The notes beneath the pieces were generated by a model, which was not told where the DNA came from, ran no database searches, and saw only the letters and a program-made list of their open reading frames with translations. The position numbers were made by a program, and so were the translations under genes. Source: Catenulispora sp. EB89 (GTDB lineage Bacteria > Actinomycetota > Actinomycetes > Streptomycetales > Catenulisporaceae). From it: a DNA stretch of 64,000 nucleotides. This document shows, in pieces, positions 38,890 through 46,380 of the stretch (position 1 is its first letter; each line of letters begins with the position of its first letter). The DNA lies in assembly GCF_041261445.1 (NCBI RefSeq), contig NZ_JBGCCU010000025.1, positions 122,562-186,561 of the forward strand. Direction: 5' to 3'.

Positions 38890-39130
38890 TGATCTGGCGG
38901 TAAACAAGCACTACCTGAAGGCGGATGCGACACCAATTACGAGTAAGCCCGTTGCCGCCGTGCTTTCCGGCTCTGCACTTCACGCCAGGGTTCGCCGGAT
39001 ACCGGCCGACGGGATTCGACCGACGTCTACGACTCGCGGCCGTAGTGCCGCACTCTGGCGGATTTGCCGCATTCGGCCGCTGACCTCGGGTTCAGCGGGA
39101 TGAGCGGGTCGGGCGTTTAGGGTTGGAGCC

Positions 39131-39841
39131 GTGGAGACGATCGGAACCGAAGCCGGAGCCCGCATCCTGGTGGTCGAGGACGACGCCGGGATCGCCCAGT
39201 CGCTGGTCCGCGGCCTGGCCCGGGCCGGGTACGTCGTCGACACCGCGAGCACCGGGGCGGACGCGCTGGTGGCGCCGCCGGCCGACGTCGTGCTGCTCGA
39301 CCTGGGGCTGCCGGACGTGGACGGGGTCGAGGTGTGCCGGCGGCTGCGGCGGCGCGGCGACGTCGCGATCATCGTGGTCACCGCGCGCGGCGAGGAGAGC
39401 GACCGGGTCGCCACCCTGGACGAGGGCGCGGACGACTACCTGGTGAAGCCGTTCGGGCTGGCCGAGCTGCTGGCCCGGGTGCGTGCGGTGCTGCGGCGGG
39501 TGCGGCCGGCGGGGCCGGTGACGTACGCGTACGGACCGCTGTCGGTGGATCCGCGCACGCGGCGCGTCGCGGTTTCCGGCGTCGAGGTGATGCTCACGCC
39601 GAAGGAGTTCGACATCATCGAGTGCCTGGCCGCCGACCCGGGGCGCGTGGTCTCGCGGCAGGAGCTGCTGGAGCGGGCCTGGGACGCGAACTGGTACGGG
39701 CCGACGAAGGTGCTCGACGTGCACGTCGCCGCGCTGCGCCGGAAACTCGGCGTCGAGGGGCTGGTCGAGACGGTGTACGGGCGCGGGTTCCGGCTCGGGC
39801 GCGTCGCGTCTCCGGCCCCGCCGACGCGGTCAGAGGACTGA
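39131..39841 (+). CDS. OmpR/PhoB-family response regulator
   Basis: A 236-residue response regulator starting with GTG. The receiver (about 12-125) has VVEDDAG, the phospho-acceptor Asp in VVLLDLGLPDVDG and the Lys in YLVKPFG. The winged helix (about 140-225) has TPKEFDIIECLA and ETVYGRGFRLG. It lies 4 bp before its kinase, and it diverges from the cytochrome b operon and precedes the ApbE-containing redox genes. It probably controls both. The repeats at 41439 and 42223 are candidate binding sites. Confidence 0.93.
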   Translation: METIGTEAGARILVVEDDAGIAQSLVRGLARAGYVVDTASTGADALVAPPADVVLLDLGLPDVDGVEVCRRLRRRGDVAIIVVTARGEESDRVATLDEGADDYLVKPFGLAELLARVRAVLRRVRPAGPVTYAYGPLSVDPRTRRVAVSGVEVMLTPKEFDIIECLAADPGRVVSRQELLERAWDANWYGPTKVLDVHVAALRRKLGVEGLVETVYGRGFRLGRVASPAPPTRSED

Positions 39842-39845
39842 CTCG

Positions 39846-41396
39846 GTGCGCCGCCGCATCGCCCTCGCCTTCGTCGCACTGGTCGCGGTCCTGCTGGTGG
39901 CCGCCATCCTGCCGCTGGGCGCGGCGATGCAGTCGCGCGAGGACGCGTCGTTCCGCTTCACCACGATCTCGGCGGCCCGCCAGGTCTCCGCAGCCGCCGA
40001 GGAGACACTGGTCGACCACCACCCGCCGGACGCGATGAACCAGGCCGTGGCCGAGGCCGGCCGGCACGGCGACTGCGTGGCGGTCTTCACCGGCACCGGC
40101 GACCTGGTGACCGCGACATCCTGCGGCACCGCGAAGGACGCCGCCGCGATCGCCCTGGCCACCCGCGCGATGACGACCAAGACCGAGACCACCGCCCGCG
40201 CCGACGACTGGCTCCGCGCCGCGATCCCGGTCGGCGACGAGGACGACTCCGGCGCCGTGGTCCTGGCCCGCTCGGCCGAATCCCTCGACCACCACGTGGC
40301 CGTGATGTGGGGCTGGCTGGCCCTGACCGCCGCGGCGGGCCTGGCCCTCGGCATCGCCCTGGCCGCCGCCCTGGCCCGCTGGGTCGCCCGACCCCTCCTC
40401 GCCCTCGACACGGCAGCATCCCGCCTCGGCGAAGGCGCCCTCGACGTCCGCGCCCCCACCGAGAGCGGCCCCCCGGAGGTACGCCGCCTGGCCCGCACCT
40501 TCAACCGCATGGCCGAGCGCACCGAGACGCTGGTCCACGCCCACCGCGGCTGGGTCGCGGACGTCTCGCACCAGCTCCGCACGCCGCTGACGGCGCTGCG
40601 ACTGCGGCTGGACGTGCTGGCGGGGGAGGCTGCGGAGGTGCAGGCAGACCGCGCGGTGACCGAGGCGCCGCTGGGTGGCTCGCGAGGAGAACCCGCGGAG
40701 GCGCTGCAAGATCCAGCCGCTTCCGAGAGCACTGATCTGGCCGCTGACTTGCCGGTCCGCGCGGCTTCGCAGAACCCTGGTCTGCTCGCCGACTCGCCAG
40801 CGAGCGCACCAGCCTGGCCCGGCCCCGACTTCGCCGCCGAACTGGCCGGCGTCCAGGAGGAGATCGAGCGCCTGTCCCGCCTCGTCGATGGGCTCCTCGC
40901 CATCGCTCGCGCCGAGTCCGTCGTCGCGCCGCGCGAAGCGGTTCCGGTCGCCGAGGTCGTTGCGGAGCGGGTCGCGGCGTGGGAGCCGTTGGCGCGGGAG
41001 CACGGCCAGGGGCTGACCGCCGTCGGGCGTCCGGCGTCTGCCTCGCTCGCGCCGGGCGACCTGGAGCAGATCCTCGACAATCTGATCGCCAACGCGCTGG
41101 CCGCCATCCCGTCCGGCGGCCGGGTTCGGGTCGAGAGTGTCGCTGATCGCGAGCACGACCGCGTCGTCCTGCGCGTCGTCGATGATGGCCCCGGCATGAG
41201 TGACGCGGCCAAGGCGACCGCCTTCCGCCGCTTCGGGGCCAGCAGCGGCTCGGGGAGCGGGCTGGGGCTGGCGATCGTGGATCGGCTGGTCTCGGCGAAC
41301 GGTGGTGAGGTCCGGTTGGCGGATACCGTCGGCGGCGGGTTGACCGTGGTCGTGGAGCTTCCGGCGGCGTCCTCAGCAGCGGCTTCGGGCGGCTGA
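39846..41396 (+). CDS. Sensor histidine kinase with insertion in its dimerisation hairpin
   Basis: A 516-residue membrane kinase starting with GTG. Two helices (about 5-27 and 153-180) flank an outside sensor region of about 120 residues with two Cys (GDCVAVF and TSCGTAK). A HAMP domain follows at 180-232. The phospho-acceptor is H242 in SHQLRTPL. The DHp helices are separated by about 70 low-complexity residues (about 262-335, with SRGEPAEALQD and PASAPAWPGPD) before helix two resumes at VQEEIERLSRLVDGLL. The ATP domain has DNLIANALAA, DDGPGMSD and GSGLGLAIV. The cysteine pair suggests redox sensing, as an inference. Confidence 0.9.
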   Translation: MRRRIALAFVALVAVLLVAAILPLGAAMQSREDASFRFTTISAARQVSAAAEETLVDHHPPDAMNQAVAEAGRHGDCVAVFTGTGDLVTATSCGTAKDAAAIALATRAMTTKTETTARADDWLRAAIPVGDEDDSGAVVLARSAESLDHHVAVMWGWLALTAAAGLALGIALAAALARWVARPLLALDTAASRLGEGALDVRAPTESGPPEVRRLARTFNRMAERTETLVHAHRGWVADVSHQLRTPLTALRLRLDVLAGEAAEVQADRAVTEAPLGGSRGEPAEALQDPAASESTDLAADLPVRAASQNPGLLADSPASAPAWPGPDFAAELAGVQEEIERLSRLVDGLLAIARAESVVAPREAVPVAEVVAERVAAWEPLAREHGQGLTAVGRPASASLAPGDLEQILDNLIANALAAIPSGGRVRVESVADREHDRVVLRVVDDGPGMSDAAKATAFRRFGASSGSGSGLGLAIVDRLVSANGGEVRLADTVGGGLTVVVELPAASSAAASGG

Positions 41397-41438
41397 TCGC
41401 GGCGGGCGCCGACACCTTATATATGTGCCACGTTTTTC

Positions 41439-41457
41439 TTTGCCTTTTCTGAAGGAC
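41439..41457 (+). promoter_or_regulatory. Repeat copy 1 of a candidate response-regulator site
   Basis: TTTGCCTTTTCTGAAGGAC matches the copy at 42223 in 17 of 19 positions. Its core CCTT-N5-AAGG is palindromic. It lies about 55 bp before the GTG of the cytochrome-like gene and after the kinase stop. Confidence 0.6.
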
Positions 41458-41511
41458 CGACGCGCCATGCTGTGCGGGACCGCCCCGTGAAAGCTGCACC
41501 GGAGGATCCGC

Positions 41512-42159
41512 GTGACCGCGTCTGCGACGACTCAGCACCGACGTCGTGCCCGCGCCGAAGCCGAAGCTCAAGCAGATACAGGCGCCGAGGGCAACGAACG
41601 CCTCACCGCGATCACCGGAGCGCTGCTGCTCGTCCTGTTCGCCATCGAGGGCGTGACCATCCTCCAGCTTGGCGGCCTGCTCTACTGGCACTACTTCTTC
41701 GGCTTCCTGCTGGTCGGCCCGGTGTGCGTGAAGATCTGCGCGACCGTCTACCGCTTCGCGCGCTACTACACCCGCGAACCGGCGTACGTGCGCAAGGGAC
41801 CTCCGATGATCGTGCTGCGGGTGTTGGGCCCGTTCGTCGTCCTGACCTCCTGCGCCGTCCTCGTGACCGGCATCCTGCTCGGCTTCGCCAAGTCCGAGAC
41901 CGTCCTCGGCCTGCCGATGCTCTTCCTGCACAAGGGCTTCTTCATCGTCTGGGCCGGAGCCATGACCATCCACGTCCTCGCCTACCTCTGGCGCCTCCCC
42001 AGCCTGGTCGCCTCCGACCTCCCCGGCGCACGCCGGATGCACGGCGCCGCGACCGCCGTCGGCGGAAGCGCGCTGCGCTGGTCGGTGACGCTCGCGGGCC
42101 TGGCCGGCGGCCTGGTGTTCGCGATGCTCGCCGCGCACCTGTCCTCCGCATGGCGGTGA
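41512..42159 (+). CDS. b-type cytochrome-like membrane protein
   Basis: A 215-residue protein with a charged N-terminus and five predicted helices. His residues occur in LLYWHYFFGFLLVGP and in LHKGFFIVWAGAMTIHVLAYLW, with the spacing expected for heme ligands in cytochrome b561/DUF4405-like proteins. CVKICATVYRFARYY follows the first pair. The GTG at 41512 is preceded by GGAGG. It stands between the kinase gene and the ApbE operon and probably moves electrons within the membrane. Confidence 0.75.
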   Translation: MTASATTQHRRRARAEAEAQADTGAEGNERLTAITGALLLVLFAIEGVTILQLGGLLYWHYFFGFLLVGPVCVKICATVYRFARYYTREPAYVRKGPPMIVLRVLGPFVVLTSCAVLVTGILLGFAKSETVLGLPMLFLHKGFFIVWAGAMTIHVLAYLWRLPSLVASDLPGARRMHGAATAVGGSALRWSVTLAGLAGGLVFAMLAAHLSSAWR

Positions 42160-42222
42160 GCCGGACCCCGGTCCGGTCCCCGATGCCCTTCCTGAGCTGC
42201 GGCTTTGACTGCGGTGAAGATC

Positions 42223-42241
42223 TTTACCTTCTCTGAAGGAC
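42223..42241 (+). promoter_or_regulatory. Repeat copy 2 of a candidate response-regulator site
   Basis: TTTACCTTCTCTGAAGGAC, nearly identical to the copy at 41439, with the same CCTT-N5-AAGG palindrome. It lies about 115 bp before the small membrane protein gene that opens the ApbE operon. Confidence 0.6.
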
Positions 42242-42355
42242 TTCCGAACCTGTTTCTCATGTCCGCGGGTGAGTCTGGTCGCAGATGGAATGGCACGATC
42301 CAGCCGCGCGGCAGGACAGCCCGGCGGCGGACAGGGTCCGATGGGAGCCGAGCTG

Positions 42356-42670
42356 ATGGATGCCAGAACGCGCAACGCCGTCGCCGCACGCGACCGGGCA
42401 GTCGGCAGGGTTAGCCACCTGACCTGGCGGATCGGGAGCTTCGCGGCCGTCGGGGCGGTGGTGCTCGGCGCCGGGTTCGCGCATCTGCTGCCGACGCATC
42501 TGCCGCACTTCAGCTCCGGCGGCGGCACCGGAAGCTCCGGCAACTCCGGCAACTCCGGCAACTCCGGCAGCTCAGGTTCCAACTCCGGTTCCAACAACAT
42601 CCAAGGCCCCGGAACCGCGCCCCAACAAGGCTCCGGCAGCGGCAGCCACGTCACGTCCGGCGGGTCCTGA
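42356..42670 (+). CDS. Small one-pass protein with Ser/Gly/Asn-rich outside tail
   Basis: A 104-residue protein (ATG at 42356; an ATG at 42341 is possible). A basic N-terminus is followed by one helix (about 22-45) with WRIGSFAAVGAVVLGAGFAH. The outside part is Ser/Gly/Asn-rich, with a 9-bp tandem repeat coding for SGN three to four times. In comparable clusters an FMN-binding domain protein occupies this place; here no such domain or Thr-containing flavin attachment motif is visible. ApbE starts 4 bp later, so the protein belongs to the operon. Its function is unknown. Confidence 0.65.
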   Translation: MDARTRNAVAARDRAVGRVSHLTWRIGSFAAVGAVVLGAGFAHLLPTHLPHFSSGGGTGSSGNSGNSGNSGSSGSNSGSNNIQGPGTAPQQGSGSGSHVTSGGS

Positions 42671-42674
42671 CGCC

Positions 42675-43745
42675 ATGCGCACCCGCACAGCCGCAGCCGC
42701 AGCCGCGGCCACAACCGTCGGCCGAGCCGGCTTCCCCGCACTGGGCGGCCTCGCAGTCGTCCTCACCGCGGACCCCGACGCCATCGAGCCCGCAGCCGAA
42801 GCGGTACGCGCCGAAGTAGCGGCGATCGACCAAGCCTGCAGCCGCTTCCGCGACGACTCCGACCTCTCCCGCGTGAACGCCCGCGCAGGCGAGTACGTCG
42901 AGGTCGGCCCCCTGTTCGCCGAAGCACTGAGCGCCGCGCTCTGGGCCGCCCGCATCACCGACGGCGACGTCGACCCGACCTGCGGCGCGTCCGTCCGCGC
43001 GCTCGGCTACGACGTGGATTTCGCCGACCTCGCGACCGGCCCGCTGCGCTCGGCGGCGACCCGTCCCGGCGCCGGCTGGACTTCCGTCGAGTGGGACCAG
43101 ACACGCTCCGCGGTCCGGATCCCGGCCGGCACCGCGCTGGACTTCGGCGCCACCGCCAAGGCGCTCGCCGCCGACCGGGCCGCCGGACGCGCCGCCACCG
43201 CCGCCGGCTGCGGCGTCCTCGTCAGCCTGAGCGGCGACATCGCGGTCTGCGGCCCGGCGCCCGAGGGCGGCTGGCGGGTGCGCGTCACCGACGACCACCG
43301 CAGCGGCGACGACGTCCCCGGCCAGACCGTCGTCGTCACCGAGGGCGGGCTCGCCACGTCCAGCACGACCGTCCGGGCCTGGCAGGTCTGGTCGGACGAG
43401 ACCGTCCCGCAGCGCATCACCGTCCACCACATCGTCGATCCCCGCACCGGCCGCCCCACCGACGGATCCTGGCGCACCGCCTCGGTCGCGGCCGCCAGCT
43501 GCCTGGACGCGAACGTCGCCGCCACCGCGGCGATCGTCCGCGGGCACGCCGCCGCGCGCTGGCTCGCCGGGCTGGGCCTGCCGGCGCGGCTGGTGCACAC
43601 GGACGGCACGGCCGTGACCGTCGCCGGCTGGCCCGAGGACACGGCCCCCGAGACCGTCCCGCCCGCAGTCAGTGCCCTGCCAAGGTTCGGCGTCATGACC
43701 GGCCGTCGCACGGCTCCACGCCCCCACCCCGGCAGCCGGCGATGA
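42675..43745 (+). CDS. apbE: ApbE-like FAD:protein FMN transferase
   Basis: A 356-residue flavin transferase of the ApbE family, which links FMN to Ser/Thr of target proteins in a Mg-dependent way. DQACSRFRDDSDLSRVN, AARITDGDVDPT, GTALDFGATAKALAADRAA and HHIVDPRTGRPTDG are the conserved blocks. The latter two hold nucleotide and Mg ligands. No signal peptide or lipobox is seen; MRTRTAAAAAAATT is too weak, so the enzyme may be cytosolic. The gene overlaps the ferric-reductase-like gene by ATGA. The target protein is not obvious in the window. Confidence 0.92.
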   Translation: MRTRTAAAAAAATTVGRAGFPALGGLAVVLTADPDAIEPAAEAVRAEVAAIDQACSRFRDDSDLSRVNARAGEYVEVGPLFAEALSAALWAARITDGDVDPTCGASVRALGYDVDFADLATGPLRSAATRPGAGWTSVEWDQTRSAVRIPAGTALDFGATAKALAADRAAGRAATAAGCGVLVSLSGDIAVCGPAPEGGWRVRVTDDHRSGDDVPGQTVVVTEGGLATSSTTVRAWQVWSDETVPQRITVHHIVDPRTGRPTDGSWRTASVAAASCLDANVAATAAIVRGHAAARWLAGLGLPARLVHTDGTAVTVAGWPEDTAPETVPPAVSALPRFGVMTGRRTAPRPHPGSRR

Positions 43746-44824
43746 TTCTCGCCTCCACCGTCGTCTCCTCGAACAGCTGGCTCTGGTACGCGACCCGGGC
43801 CACCGGTGTCATAGCCCTGATCCTCCTCACCGGCAGCGTGGTCCTCGGTATCGTCGTCCGGGTCCGCGCGGCCTCGCAGCGGTGGCCGAGGCTGGTCACG
43901 CTCGGCGTCCACCGCAACCTGTCGCTGCTGGTCCTGGCATTCCTCGGGCTGCACATCCTCACCGCGGTCGTCGACAGCTACGCGCCGGTCGGGTGGCTGT
44001 CGGTCGTCGTCCCGTTCGCCTCGTCGTACCGGCCGCTGTGGCTCGGCTTCGGGACCGTCGCGTTCGACCTGCTGATCGCGGTGACGGTCACCAGCCTGCT
44101 GCGCACGCGAATCAGTGCCCGGTTATGGCGGCTGGTGCACTGGACCGCCTACGCGTGCTGGCCGTCGGCCGTCATCCACAGCCTGGGGACGGGATCGGAC
44201 ACGAAGCAGCCGTTCACCCTCGGCGTGACCATTGCCTGCGTAGTGGCAGTGATTGCCGCAGGTGTTTGGCGGCTGGCGTCCGGCTGGCCCGAGCACGCCA
44301 CTGCCCGGCTGGCCGCCGGTGCGACCGGGGCGGCGCTGGTGATCGGCGTCGCCGTCTGGACGATCCTGGGTCCGCTGCGCCCCGGCTGGGCCGCGCGATC
44401 CGGTACTCCGGCCGTGCTTCTGGCCCGGGTGCAGGCGCCCGCCGACGACGCGTCGGCGCAGACATCCTCTCAGCTCCCTGCTTTGCCCTTCACGACCGCC
44501 ATCACCGGAACCTCCACCACCGCCTCCGCGGATTCCGGCACGACGACCGTCACGCTCAGCGGCCAGGGCTCTGATTCGGTCGCGTTCCAGCTCGCCATCA
44601 GCGGTCCGGCAGCCTCCGGGGGAGGAGTGCAGATGACCAGCAGCCAGGTCTCCTTCGGCCCCGCGTCGAACACGCGCCAGTACACCGGACATGTGGCGTC
44701 GCTGAACGGGAGCGCCATCGTGGCGACCGTGACGGACAGCTCCGGTTCCACCGTCACACTCAGCTTCAACGTCTCCCTGTCCGGCTCCGCGCTCAGCGGC
44801 TCGCTGACAGCGAGCTTGGCGTGA
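43742..44824 (+). CDS. Ferric-reductase-like membrane protein with outside beta domain
   Basis: A 360-residue protein. Six helices (about 12-210) carry heme-ligand candidates in LGVHRNLSLLVLAFLGLHIL and in RLVHWTAYACWPSAVIHSLG, the pattern of the ferric reductase-like transmembrane domain (MsrQ/NOX-type). A seventh helix near 200-218 leads to an outside domain (about 250-360) rich in Ser/Thr/Gly. Alternating strands there read TTTVTLSGQGSDSVAFQLAI and VATVTDSSGSTVTLSFNVSL. It should carry electrons through the membrane. ATG and stop overlap both neighbours. The C-terminal domain is unusual for the family. Confidence 0.83.
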   Translation: MILASTVVSSNSWLWYATRATGVIALILLTGSVVLGIVVRVRAASQRWPRLVTLGVHRNLSLLVLAFLGLHILTAVVDSYAPVGWLSVVVPFASSYRPLWLGFGTVAFDLLIAVTVTSLLRTRISARLWRLVHWTAYACWPSAVIHSLGTGSDTKQPFTLGVTIACVVAVIAAGVWRLASGWPEHATARLAAGATGAALVIGVAVWTILGPLRPGWAARSGTPAVLLARVQAPADDASAQTSSQLPALPFTTAITGTSTTASADSGTTTVTLSGQGSDSVAFQLAISGPAASGGGVQMTSSQVSFGPASNTRQYTGHVASLNGSAIVATVTDSSGSTVTLSFNVSLSGSALSGSLTASLA

Positions 44825-46086
44825 GCACCGCACAGCGCGTCACGCGCGTCACACGCCTCACGGCGACCGGCGCCGGCTACGCCGACCTGGCGGCGCACGT
44901 CCGGTGCCACGGCCCGCTCCCCGCCGTCGACGCCGCGCACATCATCGACGTCGTCGAGCGCTCGGGCCTCACCGGACGCGGCGGCGCGGCGTTCCCGACC
45001 GGCCGGAAGCTGCGGACCGTGGCCGGGAACGCGCGGCGGTCGGGAGCGATCCTGATCGCGAACGGGTGCGAAGGCGAGCCGGCGAGCGGCAAGGATCACA
45101 GCCTGCTGATGAACGCGCCGCACCTGGTCCTCGACGGCATCGTGCTCGGCGCGCGAGCGGTCGGTGCTGAGCATGCGTATCTGTGTGTCCACGAGGGCCA
45201 GGACGACGTTCTCAGCACCTTGCGACGCGCGCAGTCCGAACGTCGAGCGGCAGCGCTGCCGGACGTGGACATCACGGTCGTCGAGGTCCCGAACCGGTAC
45301 GTCGCCAGCGAAGAGAGCTCGCTCGTTCACCTGCTCAACGGCGGCCCGGCATTGCCGCTGTCCACACCGCCGCGTCCTTTCGAGCGCGGGGTACGAGGGC
45401 GACCGACCTTGGTCGACAACGTCGAGACCCTGGCCCACCTCGCCTTGGCCTCCCGGCACGGCGCGGACTGGTTCCGCCAGGCCGGTACGCCGGACGCCCC
45501 GGGAACCGCGCTGGTCACTATCGGCGGAGCCGTCGCGGCACCTGGCGTGTACGAGGTCGAACTCGGTCTCTCCGGCGCCGACCTGCTGGCGGTCGCCGGC
45601 GGGCCCTTTGAACCGCTGGGCGCGGTCCTCGCCGGCGGCTACTTCGGTGCTTGGCTGCGTGCCGATCGCTTTGCCACGGCGCCGATCACGCCGCTCGGAC
45701 TGCAAGGCGCCGGTGCCGCGATGGGCGCCGGGATCTTCCTCGCGCTGCCGGCGGCGTCGTGCGGTCTGGCGGAGACCGCGAGGGTGGCCAGGTACCTGGC
45801 GGACCAGAGCGCCGGCCAGTGCGGGCCGTGCCTCAACGGCCTTCCCGCACTGGCTGACGCCCTGGCCGCGCTCGCGCTTCGCGGCGGCGGCAAGGCCTCA
45901 GGGACCATCACTTCCCTGTCGCCCTACGTCGCCGGCCGCGGCGCGTGCCGTCATCCCGATGGCGCGGTCAGACTGATCAACAGTGCCCTGACGACGTTCG
46001 CGGACGACGCGCGTTCCCATGCCCAGCGCGGACCGTGCCAAGGCCTGCGCCGTACGCCGATCCTCCCGATCCCGGTGAAGGTGTGA
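44821..46086 (+). CDS. NuoF-like flavin/iron-sulfur electron input protein
   Basis: A 421-residue cytosolic protein related to NuoF and the Rnf/HydB flavoprotein family. FMN/NADH-binding elements are GRGGAAFPTGRKL and ANGCEGEPASGKD; YVASEESSLVHLLNG follows, and an SLBB-like domain lies at about 235-290. The Fe-S region has C334-x2-C337 in GQCGPCLNG and C376 in GRGACRHPDG; the fourth ligand of classical NuoF is not seen. It overlaps the ferric-reductase-like gene by GTGA and is 1 bp from a ferredoxin gene. It probably oxidises NAD(P)H or exchanges electrons with ferredoxin. Confidence 0.88.
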   Translation: MSTAQRVTRVTRLTATGAGYADLAAHVRCHGPLPAVDAAHIIDVVERSGLTGRGGAAFPTGRKLRTVAGNARRSGAILIANGCEGEPASGKDHSLLMNAPHLVLDGIVLGARAVGAEHAYLCVHEGQDDVLSTLRRAQSERRAAALPDVDITVVEVPNRYVASEESSLVHLLNGGPALPLSTPPRPFERGVRGRPTLVDNVETLAHLALASRHGADWFRQAGTPDAPGTALVTIGGAVAAPGVYEVELGLSGADLLAVAGGPFEPLGAVLAGGYFGAWLRADRFATAPITPLGLQGAGAAMGAGIFLALPAASCGLAETARVARYLADQSAGQCGPCLNGLPALADALAALALRGGGKASGTITSLSPYVAGRGACRHPDGAVRLINSALTTFADDARSHAQRGPCQGLRRTPILPIPVKV

Positions 46087-46087
46087 C

Positions 46088-46318
46088 ATGCTCAGACGCC
46101 ACCATGACCGCACCCTGCGCGTGGACCCGATCACGTGCGAGGGCCACGCCCTGTGCATCGAAGCCTTCCCCGAGATGATCACGGCCGATCCGTGGAACTA
46201 TCCCGTTCTCAATCCCCATCCCATTCCGGACCATCTGCTCCGGCACGCCGAGCACGCGGTGAAGGTGTGTCCGGTGCTGGCGCTGCGGATCGTGACGAGC
46301 TCGCGAGACTCCGCGTAG
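46088..46318 (+). CDS. Three-cysteine [3Fe-4S]-type ferredoxin
   Basis: A 76-residue ferredoxin with C17-x5-C23 and C61-Pro, the ligand set of actinobacterial [3Fe-4S] ferredoxins that often feed P450s. Position after the NuoF-like gene (1 bp gap) makes it the likely partner of that flavoprotein. The core sequence starts RVDPITCEGHALC. It ends the redox operon. No P450 gene lies nearby. Confidence 0.9.
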   Translation: MLRRHHDRTLRVDPITCEGHALCIEAFPEMITADPWNYPVLNPHPIPDHLLRHAEHAVKVCPVLALRIVTSSRDSA

Positions 46319-46352
46319 CCGATTCGACCTAGCGATTCGACGTAGCCGATTC
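46314..46352. repeat. 12-bp direct repeat after the ferredoxin gene
   Basis: CGTAGCCGATTC occurs at 46314-46325 and 46341-46352, with GCGATTCGA between. It lies in the 62-bp gap between convergent genes. Meaning unknown. Confidence 0.6.
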
Positions 46353-46380
46353 CTCGCTGCTCGCTCGCGAATTCCTGCTG

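Noticed and set aside
42525..42605. SGN tandem repeats as a CRISPR-like or mobile repeat
   Set aside because: The units are 9 bp, in frame, and encode a flexible tail; there are no spacers or associated genes.
44746..44790. DSSGSTVT in the outside domain of the ferric-reductase-like protein as an ApbE flavinylation site
   Set aside because: The known motif is closer to DxxSGAT/S-type within an FMN-bind domain. Here the context is a beta sandwich and the Ala is missing, so the match is too weak to report as a site.
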